Assembly (NCBI GenBank): GCA_025927835.1
Contig: JAICKR010000009.1
Span: 1 to 39,584, forward strand
Source: Jatrophihabitans sp.
GTDB lineage: Bacteria; Actinomycetota; Actinomycetes; Mycobacteriales; Jatrophihabitantaceae
Direction: 5' to 3'
Length of the DNA: 39,584 nucleotides
Shown in pieces: positions 33,670 to 39,584 of this stretch. The notes beneath the pieces are model-generated. The model was not told where the DNA came from. It made no database searches and worked only from the letters and a program-made list of their open reading frames with translations. Both the position numbers and the translations under genes were made by a program. How positions within the stretch are numbered: position 1 is the first letter of the stretch; each line of letters starts with the position of its first letter.

Positions 33670-35097
33670 ATGACACCGCTCACGCACCGATCCGCCACCG
33701 AGCTCGCAGCGCTTATCCGTTCCGGCGAGACGACGTCGGCCGAGATCGTCGAGGCGCACATCGAGGTGCTCGAACGCATCCGCGAGCTGAACGCGCTGGC
33801 GGTCGACCGCTTCGACCTCGCCCGCGAGGAGGCGCAGGCCGCGGACGAACGCGTCGCGTCCGGCGAGAGTGACCTGCCGCCGTTGCTCGGCGTCCCGATG
33901 ACAGTCAAGGAGATGCTCGGCGTCGACGGCATGCCGCAGACCGGCGGCTATCCGCACCGCCGCAACTTCCGGCAGACCCGCGACGCGCCGGTGGTCGAAC
34001 GCCTGCGCGACGCCGGTGCGGTCATCCTCGGGCTCGGCAACACGTGTGGCTTCCTCATCTGGATCGAGTCGAACAACCCGATCTACGGACGGGTGTCGTG
34101 CGCCTACGACAGCACCCGCACCGCGGGCGGGTCGTCCGGCGGCGACGGCGCGATCGTCGGCTCGGGAGGCGCGCCTATCGCGCTGGGCTCCGACCTCGGC
34201 GGCTCCATCCGCATCCCCGCGTTCTTCAACGGCGTGTTCGGGCACCTGCCCACGCCCGGGCTCGTCCCGCTCACCGGCCACTTCCCGATGCCCGACGGTG
34301 AGTTGCGCCGCCGGCTCTCCCCGGGCCCGCTCACCCGCCGCGCCGCCGATCTCATGCCGGTGTTGCGGCTGATCGCCGGCCCGGACGGCGTCGACCCGAA
34401 CATCACCGAACAGCCGCTCGGCGACCCGGCCGACGTCAAGCTCACCGGATTGCCGGTCGTGGTCGCGACACACTCCTCCACCGTGCCGCTGCGCCCGGTG
34501 TTGCGCGCGGCAATCGATGACGCGGCGCAGCGGCTCGCCGAGCGCGGCGCGGACGTGCGCGAAGCACCGTTGAAGGAGATGCGCTGGGCGCTGGCGCAGT
34601 TCGGTGCGACCGCCGCCGCGGAGATCGATCTGCTGAACTCGTGGGAGAAGATCACCGCCTCGACCCGGCCGGGCCGCTCGCGGCGCGCCCCGCTTGCGGT
34701 GCGCGGGCCGGCCGCCGTGCTCAAGGTGGTCGACTCCGCGCCACTGCGGGCTGTGCGCACGCAAGCAGCGCGCCGCCTGATCGACTCCGCGCAGCGCGCC
34801 AACGACAGCCTGATCGAGAGCATCGGCGACGGCGTGCTGCTCTACCCGCCGTTCCCCCGGCTGGTGCCCAAGCACCGGCACACATTGGCCCAGCCGTGGC
34901 TGGCGACCAACACTGCGATCTTCAACCTGTACGGCCTACCCGCCACCCAGGTCCCGCTCGGGCTCGGCGAGCGGGGGCTGCCACTGGGTGTGCAGGTCGT
35001 CGCCCGGCCCGGCGGCGACCATGTCTGCTTCGCCGTCGCGCTCGAACTCGAGGACGCGTGCGGCGGCTGGGTCGATCCGGCGACCCGTCAGGCGTAG
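33670..35097 (+). CDS. Amidase-signature hydrolase
   Basis: A 475-residue amidase of normal length. The Ser-cisSer-Lys triad is intact: Lys80 in VPMTVKEM, Ser155 in TAGGSSGGDG and nucleophile Ser179 in SDLGGSIRIPA, with the spacing 75 and 24 residues known from FAAH. It hydrolyses an amide bond, but the substrate is not predictable. The C-terminus (LPLGVQVVARPGGD ... GGWVDP) is typical, so the frame is right to its end. Its last 162 bp overlap the convergent membrane-protein gene. Confidence 0.92.
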   Translation: MTPLTHRSATELAALIRSGETTSAEIVEAHIEVLERIRELNALAVDRFDLAREEAQAADERVASGESDLPPLLGVPMTVKEMLGVDGMPQTGGYPHRRNFRQTRDAPVVERLRDAGAVILGLGNTCGFLIWIESNNPIYGRVSCAYDSTRTAGGSSGGDGAIVGSGGAPIALGSDLGGSIRIPAFFNGVFGHLPTPGLVPLTGHFPMPDGELRRRLSPGPLTRRAADLMPVLRLIAGPDGVDPNITEQPLGDPADVKLTGLPVVVATHSSTVPLRPVLRAAIDDAAQRLAERGADVREAPLKEMRWALAQFGATAAAEIDLLNSWEKITASTRPGRSRRAPLAVRGPAAVLKVVDSAPLRAVRTQAARRLIDSAQRANDSLIESIGDGVLLYPPFPRLVPKHRHTLAQPWLATNTAIFNLYGLPATQVPLGLGERGLPLGVQVVARPGGDHVCFAVALELEDACGGWVDPATRQA

Positions 35098-35652
35098 GCC
35101 GGACAGGGTGAGCGGCAGCCCGATCGCCAGCAGTACCGAGGCCAGCACGAGCCACACGCCCGACCAGTCGTAGCCCGCGTCGTCGGCATTGTCGACGAAC
35201 ACGACGCCGATGCCTGCGCACTCGACCTTCACCCGGCCCTTGACGCCGGAGACGAACGAGCCGATGCGATCGGTCGCCTTGGTGTCCTGCGCCTCGGCGT
35301 TCACCTGCAGCGGCTTGGCCGCCTGCCCGGCTTTCGTCGTGGTGCACTGCAACGTGCCCGGTACGAGGCCGAGCGCGACCTCGCGCGCGACACCGCCGTC
35401 GATCGCGATGCCGTAGGTGTGGCCCGCGGTCAGCTGCACGGTGGCAGGCGGCGCCTGGCCGCCGTGGCTGTAGGAGTGCGCCTCGGAGTTGGACTGCAGC
35501 ACGTACAACGCCCAGGACACCAGCGCGGCGAGCACGACGACCGTGCCGGCGATCAGCGCGCGCGACAGCTTCGGCCTCGCCGCGGGCGGGTCGGGCTCGT
35601 AGGCGGGCTCGTAACCGGGCTCGTGGCCGCGCTCGAGGTCGGGCTCGCTCAT
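34936..35652 (-). CDS. Small two-segment membrane protein of unknown function
   Basis: 238 residues. An acidic N-terminus with three EPxYEP-like units (about 10-20) precedes a membrane segment (about 31-51), an extracytoplasmic part (52-165, with two Cys) and a second segment (about 166-188). About 50 C-terminal residues are read antisense to the amidase gene and look like shadow coding, but no earlier stop exists. Its ATG overlaps the stop of the enoyl-CoA hydratase by 4 bp (ATGA), so they are co-transcribed. I do not recognise the family. Confidence 0.7.
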   Translation of the reverse strand: MSEPDLERGHEPGYEPAYEPDPPAARPKLSRALIAGTVVVLAALVSWALYVLQSNSEAHSYSHGGQAPPATVQLTAGHTYGIAIDGGVAREVALGLVPGTLQCTTTKAGQAAKPLQVNAEAQDTKATDRIGSFVSGVKGRVKVECAGIGVVFVDNADDAGYDWSGVWLVLASVLLAIGLPLTLSGLRLTGRRIDPAAARVLEFERDGEADMVAAGPGDDLHTQWQPPLAEPERDLGGG

Positions 35653-36419
35653 CGGAAGACGGCTTTGCCCGGACCGTTCTCGATGAAGGACGCGATGCCG
35701 ATGCGGCTGTCCTCGGTCGCGAACACGGCGCCGAACAGGTGCGACTCGAGCCGCAGGCCGGTCGCCAGGTCGACGTCCAGACCCTCGTCGATCGCTGCCT
35801 TGGCGGCGGCGAGCGCGAGCGCGGGACCCTTCGCGAGCTTCTGTGCCATCGCCACCGCTGCGCGGTAGACCTCGTCGGCCGGCACGACGGCGTCGACGAG
35901 GCCGATCTCGAGCGCCTCCTGCGCGTCGATGAAGCGTCCGGTGAAGATCAGGTCCTTCGCCTTGGCCGGGCCGACGAGGCGCGGCAGGCGCTGCGTGCCG
36001 CCCATGCCCGGGATGATGCCGAGCAGGATCTCCGGCTGGCCGAGCTTCGCGTTGTCGGCGGCGATGCGGAAGTCGGCTGCCAGTGCGAGTTCGCAGCCAC
36101 CGCCGAGCGCGTACCCGGTCACCGCCGCGATCACCGGCTTCGGGATCCGCGCGATCGAGTCGATCGAGGAGATCACCCGCGCCGCGTCCCGCGCCAGGTA
36201 CTCGTGGTCCTGTCCGCCGAACTCCTTCACGTCCGCGCCCGCGGCGAACACCTTCTCACCGCCGTACACGACGACCGCGCGGACGTCCGCGTTCTTGGTG
36301 ACCTCGTCAGCCGCGGCGCGCAATCCTTCCTGCACGTCGGAGTTGATCGCATTCATCGGCGGCCGGTCGAGCCGTATCGTCGCCACCCGGTCGTCGACCT
36401 CGACCGACACCTTCGCCAT
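35649..36419 (-). CDS. Enoyl-CoA hydratase/isomerase family protein
   Basis: A 256-residue crotonase-fold enzyme. The oxyanion-hole segments AAGADVKEF (59-67) and GYALGGGCELALAAD (102-116), and both catalytic glutamates (Glu110 and Glu130 in GQPEILLG), are present, so it should hydrate 2-enoyl-CoA in beta-oxidation. GGAGG lies 9 nt before ATG 36419. It is divergent from the nitroreductase gene and heads a two-gene operon. Confidence 0.93.
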   Translation of the reverse strand: MAKVSVEVDDRVATIRLDRPPMNAINSDVQEGLRAAADEVTKNADVRAVVVYGGEKVFAAGADVKEFGGQDHEYLARDAARVISSIDSIARIPKPVIAAVTGYALGGGCELALAADFRIAADNAKLGQPEILLGIIPGMGGTQRLPRLVGPAKAKDLIFTGRFIDAQEALEIGLVDAVVPADEVYRAAVAMAQKLAKGPALALAAAKAAIDEGLDVDLATGLRLESHLFGAVFATEDSRIGIASFIENGPGKAVFR

Positions 36420-36460
36420 CGGGGACTACCTCCAACTCGACGGTTCGTTTCGGCGCAGCC

Positions 36461-36466
36461 TACGTT
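36461..36466 (+). promoter_or_regulatory. Putative -10 element for the leaderless nitroreductase-family gene
   Basis: TACGTT lies 7 nt before GTG 36474 and decides that start. Confidence 0.55.
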
Positions 36467-36473
36467 GTGTCCT

Positions 36474-36941
36474 GTGAACCTCGGGAAGCTGGAGACGGTG
36501 CCGATCGTGCAGAAGTTCGGCGTGCAGGCGCTGCGCGTGCATCAGTTCATCTACGAGCGCAGTGGCGGGCGCATCGGGCACCGCCTGGTCGGCAGCGGCA
36601 CGAAGACCCTGCTGCTGCACACGGTCGGCGCGAAGACCGGGCAGCCGCGCACGAACGCGCTCACCTACGTGCGGGACGGGTCCGACTACATCGTCGTCGG
36701 GTCGATGGGTGGCGCGCCGCGCTCACCCGGCTGGTACCACAACCTGCGCGCACAGCCCAGCGCCGAGATCAACGTCGGGCCGCGCCGCATCCCGGTGACC
36801 TCGCGCGCCGTGCTGCCCGGCGACCCGGACCGCGACCGGCTGTGGAAGCTGGCCGACGACAACAACGGCCATCGCTACCGGAACTATCAGAAGCTGACCG
36901 ACCGGCAGATCCCGGTGGTCGTGCTCAGCCCGCGAACCTGA
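36474..36941 (+). CDS. Deazaflavin (F420)-dependent nitroreductase family protein
   Basis: A 155-residue split-beta-barrel protein: LLLHTVGAKTGQPRTNALTYVRDGSDYIVVGSMGGAPRSPGWYHNLRAQPSAEI is the family core seen in Ddn-like proteins of mycobacteria, which use reduced F420 to reduce quinones or nitro compounds. The substrate is unknown. Its stop TGA is directly followed by the stop of the ABC ATPase gene on the other strand, giving the palindrome TGATCA. Confidence 0.9.
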   Translation: MNLGKLETVPIVQKFGVQALRVHQFIYERSGGRIGHRLVGSGTKTLLLHTVGAKTGQPRTNALTYVRDGSDYIVVGSMGGAPRSPGWYHNLRAQPSAEINVGPRRIPVTSRAVLPGDPDRDRLWKLADDNNGHRYRNYQKLTDRQIPVVVLSPRT

Positions 36942-37760
36942 TCACCCGGTAGCGCGCGCGTACCAGCGCCCGTTCGTGCGCTCGACCGCGAGCGGCAGCT
37001 CGAAGGTCGCCGACAGGTTCTCGGCGGTGAGCACGTCACGCACCAGCCCGGCCGCGACGACCGCACCCTTGCGCAGCAGCAGCGCATGCGTGATGCCGCG
37101 TGGCAGCTCCTCGACGTGGTGCGTGACGAGGACGGACGCGGGCGCGTCCGGATCGTCGGCGAGGCGCGTGAGCCTGCGTAGCAGGTCCTCGCGGCCGCCG
37201 AGGTCCATTCCCGCTGCGGGCTCGTCGAGCAGCAGCAGCTCGGGGTCGGTCATCAACGCGCGGGCGATCTGCACGCGCGCCTTCTCGCCCTGGCTGAGCG
37301 TGCCGAACGTCCGCTCGGCGAGCGCGCCCACACCCATCCGCTCGAGCAGGGCGACCGCGCGGCGCACGTCCATGCGCCCGTACGCCTCGCGCCACCGGCC
37401 GAGCACCGAGTAACCGGCGCTGACCACGACGTCGCGGACGAGTTCGGTGCCGGGGATCCGCTCGGCGAGGAACGAGCTGGCCAGCCCGATGCGCGGCCGC
37501 AGCTCGAAGACGTCGACACGTCCGAGCTTCTCGCCGAGGACGTAGGCGGTGCCGCTGGACGGATGCATGACCGCGGACGCGATCTGCAGCAGCGTCGTCT
37601 TGCCCGCGCCGTTCGGGCCGAGCACGGCCCAGCGCTCGTCCTCCTCGACCGTCCAGTTGATGCCGTCGAGCAGCGTCGCCGTGCCGCGCCGCACCGTCAC
37701 GTCGACGAATTCGAGAACCGCATCAGGATTGGACTCTGATCTGTCCAGCGCGATCCCCAC
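36942..37760 (-). CDS. ABC transporter ATP-binding protein
   Basis: A 272-residue ATPase. Walker A GPNGAGKT (48-55), signature LSQGEK (155-160), Walker B LLLLDEP (175-181) and the His-switch VTHH (near 213) are intact. No permease or binding protein is nearby, so its partner and substrate are unknown; the order of motifs is similar to the standalone YfmF/ModF-like single-ATPase proteins. It follows the HtrA-like gene after 46 bp on the same strand. GTG 37760 has a weak GAAAG ribosome site. Confidence 0.9.
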   Translation of the reverse strand: MGIALDRSESNPDAVLEFVDVTVRRGTATLLDGINWTVEEDERWAVLGPNGAGKTTLLQIASAVMHPSSGTAYVLGEKLGRVDVFELRPRIGLASSFLAERIPGTELVRDVVVSAGYSVLGRWREAYGRMDVRRAVALLERMGVGALAERTFGTLSQGEKARVQIARALMTDPELLLLDEPAAGMDLGGREDLLRRLTRLADDPDAPASVLVTHHVEELPRGITHALLLRKGAVVAAGLVRDVLTAENLSATFELPLAVERTNGRWYARATG

Positions 37761-37806
37761 GCTTTCATCAAAGCAGGGGCCGCCTCTGTGCCGGGGAGGT
37801 CGGGGG

Positions 37807-39018
37807 TCAGTCGGCGGGTCCGGTCGCGAGCGTCACCGTCGCGGTGTGCGTCGAGCCGGAGGCGTCGGTCCAGGTGATGGAGACCTTGTCGCCGGGCTGG
37901 TACTTCTGCAGGGTCGCCTTCAGCGAGGCAGCGGTGCCGATGCGCGTGCCGTCGACCGCGGTGATGACCGAGCCGCTGGTGATGCCGGCGCGGGCGGCCG
38001 GACCGCCGCCGAGCGGCGAGCTGACGAGCGCGCGGCTGGTGGTCTGCGGGTCGAGGCCGACGCCGAGGAAGGCCGGCAGCCCGATGTGGATCGTGGACGT
38101 CTCGGTGCCGGACTCGATCCGGTCGGCGATGCCGACGGCCTTGTTGATCGGGATCGCGTAGGCCGATTCGGTGGTGGCGGTGCGGTTGAGCGAGGCGGCG
38201 GTGTCGACGCCGATGACCTCGCCGGCGGAGTTGTACAGCGGGCCGCCGGAGTCGCCGGAGATGATCTGCGCGTCGGTCTGGATCAGGCCGGTGAGCTTCT
38301 CCGGGTCCTGCCCGTCGTTGTCGGTGGCGGTGATGGACTGGCCCAGGGCGGTGACCTTGCCGCTCGAGGCACGCAGCGTGCCGGTGCCGCCGGCGTTGCC
38401 GACCCCGGTCACCGCGTCGCCGACCGAGACGTCGGACGAGTCGCCGAGGTTGGCGGTCGTCAGCCCGGAGGCGTCGCGCAGCTGCAGCACCGCGATGTCG
38501 TCGGACGGGTCGGTGCCGACCACGTCGGCGCGGTAGGACTTGCCGGTCGAGGCGATGGAGACGGTGATGCTCGTCGCGCCGTTGATCACGTGGTTGTTGG
38601 TGAGCACCTCACCGTCGGAACTGAGCACGAGACCGGTGCCCGCACTCTCCGCGTTCTGGTACTGCAGCACCGACACGATCGTGACGATGCCCTTCTTCTG
38701 CGCGGCGGTGGCGATCGAGGCGCTCGAGGTGTTGCTGTTGCCGTTGCTGCCCGGGATCAGCTCGCCGGGGTTGAGCGGGTTCTGGGCGCCGCCGTTCTGG
38801 CTGCCCGGGTTGGCGGGCGCGAACTCGCCGAGCGCCCCGGTGCCCGAGACGGTGTTCGACCCCTGCGCGGCGACCAGCCCGCCCACGAGGCCAGCGACCG
38901 CGAGCGCGGTCAGGCCGCCGGTGAGCAGCGCGCGCCGCCTCGTCCGGCGCGGTGCCGGAGCCGGCGGCGGTGGCGCGTAACCGGCGTAGGGGTCGTAGTA
39001 CGGGTAGTTCGCTGTCAT
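37807..39018 (-). CDS. HtrA-like trypsin-type serine protease with PDZ domain
   Basis: A 403-residue membrane-bound protease. A Tyr/Pro-rich cytoplasmic tail (1-28), one membrane segment (about 30-51), a Gly/Asn-rich linker (53-100), a trypsin-like domain with His143 (NNHVI), Asp174 (SDDIAVLQL) and Ser257 (SGDSGGP), and a PDZ domain (about 310-400). It should degrade or process misfolded envelope proteins. ATG 39018 begins the conserved YPYYDPY tail; AGGAC lies close upstream. Confidence 0.93.
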   Translation of the reverse strand: MTANYPYYDPYAGYAPPPPAPAPRRTRRRALLTGGLTALAVAGLVGGLVAAQGSNTVSGTGALGEFAPANPGSQNGGAQNPLNPGELIPGSNGNSNTSSASIATAAQKKGIVTIVSVLQYQNAESAGTGLVLSSDGEVLTNNHVINGATSITVSIASTGKSYRADVVGTDPSDDIAVLQLRDASGLTTANLGDSSDVSVGDAVTGVGNAGGTGTLRASSGKVTALGQSITATDNDGQDPEKLTGLIQTDAQIISGDSGGPLYNSAGEVIGVDTAASLNRTATTESAYAIPINKAVGIADRIESGTETSTIHIGLPAFLGVGLDPQTTSRALVSSPLGGGPAARAGITSGSVITAVDGTRIGTAASLKATLQKYQPGDKVSITWTDASGSTHTATVTLATGPAD

Positions 39019-39094
39019 GTCCTATACGTAACCGTCCCGAACCAATCGCTCACTGAGCAGTGTCCATGAGAAAGCTGGGAATCCCGAGATCCAT

Positions 39095-39100
39095 TAGGGT
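39095..39100 (+). promoter_or_regulatory. Putative -10 element for the leaderless GlgX-like gene
   Basis: TAGGGT with 6 nt to GTG 39107. No strong -35 is seen. Confidence 0.55.
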
Positions 39101-39106
39101 CCGGTC

Positions 39107-39584
39107 GTGCTCCCCGATCAGCTGAGCGCGGCGCTTGCGAAGCGCCTCGACCGTGCCTGGCCCGGGGCGCCGTTCCCGCTCGGCGCGCAGTGGGACGGGG
39201 AGGGCACGAACTTCGCCCTGTGGTCGACAACAGCGACCGCGGTCTCGGTATGCCTGTTCGACACGAACGGCATCGAGACCCGCATCCCGCTCGGCGATCA
39301 GACCTATCACGTCTGGCACGGCTACGTGCCAGGCGTCGGCCCGGGCCAGCGCTACGGCTTCCGGGTCGACGGACCGTTCGACCCGGCGAAGGGGCTGTTC
39401 CACAACCCGAACAAGCTGCTGCTCGACCCGTACGCCCGCGCGATCGAGGGCGACTTCGTCGACGACCCGTCCGTGTACCCGGGCAGCGGCGCAGACTCGG
39501 CGCCGTGCGTGCCGCGCTCGGTGATCGTCCAGGACGGCTTCCCGTGGGGCGACGACAAGCACCCGCGGGTGCCGTGGGACGACA
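39107..39584 (+). CDS. glgX: Glycogen debranching enzyme (GlgX-type isoamylase), N-terminal part
   Basis: The first 159 residues; the catalytic barrel lies beyond the window. PGAPFPLGAQWDGEGTNFALWS, VSVCLFD, YHVWHGYVPGVGPGQRYGFRVDGPFD and the NPNKLLLDPYARAIEG motif are the N-terminal carbohydrate-binding (CBM48) and linker region of GlgX/TreX proteins. These hydrolyse alpha-1,6 branches of glycogen. TreX-type enzymes of trehalose synthesis share this region and cannot be excluded. Confidence 0.92.
   Translation, partial: MLPDQLSAALAKRLDRAWPGAPFPLGAQWDGEGTNFALWSTTATAVSVCLFDTNGIETRIPLGDQTYHVWHGYVPGVGPGQRYGFRVDGPFDPAKGLFHNPNKLLLDPYARAIEGDFVDDPSVYPGSGADSAPCVPRSVIVQDGFPWGDDKHPRVPWDD

Overview
The window is about 39.6 kb of very GC-rich DNA, densely packed with genes on both strands. 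It suggests a high-GC actinobacterium. Supporting signs are many GTG starts, an LmeA-type (DUF2993) protein, two F420-linked enzyme families (LLM oxidoreductase and deazaflavin-dependent nitroreductase), a SigE-family ECF sigma factor, a DtxR/IdeR-type iron box, and many apparently leaderless genes with a TANNNT element 6-7 nt before the start codon. The genus cannot be fixed from the sequence. No rRNA, tRNA, CRISPR array, insertion sequence or phage gene was seen.

Layout. 1-6.2 kb: the end of a DUF2993 protein, a PAP2/Aur1-like membrane phosphatase, a GAF-GAF-PP2C phosphatase with a STAS anti-anti-sigma protein and CinA (a signalling/repair cluster), then a SigE-type sigma factor overlapping a membrane META-domain protein, closed by a strong hairpin. 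6.2-14.1 kb: mostly single metabolic genes (lipocalin-like AttH/CrtC-type protein, AhpD-like protein, SDR, dodecin, SRPBCC protein, zinc ADH, VOC protein, a rearranged family III CoA-transferase), a second Aur1-like PAP2 protein and a small glycerophosphodiesterase. 14.1-15.8 kb: a tightly overlapping operon of two crcB fluoride-channel genes and a protein with three tandem DUF190 (PII-like) domains. 15.9-24.6 kb: an F420 LLM oxidoreductase under a KstR-like palindrome, a classical PAP2 phosphatase, a ZIP metal transporter behind an iron box, a GNAT acetyltransferase, a Baeyer-Villiger-type monooxygenase beside a NarL-type two-component system, a small unknown protein, and an ArsR/AHSA1 pair with an operator over its own promoter.

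24.7-33.6 kb is the most unusual part: three large exported proteins. A 1005-residue adhesin-like protein (Gly-rich beta-helix repeats, InlB-type B-repeat, Cys-paired Ig-like repeats) is divergent from a 1517-residue secreted protein made of a degenerate beta repeat, which converges on a lipoprotein with an F5/8-like C-terminus. 33.6-39.6 kb returns to ordinary genes: amidase, small membrane protein, enoyl-CoA hydratase, deazaflavin-dependent nitroreductase, ABC ATPase, HtrA-like protease, and the start of a GlgX-type debranching enzyme cut by the window edge.

Genes are closely packed: convergent pairs abut or overlap by up to 162 bp, and operon partners overlap at ATGA junctions. No intergenic stretch exceeds 300 bases; the longest, about 216 bp, lies between the two giant surface-protein genes and carries two short palindromes.
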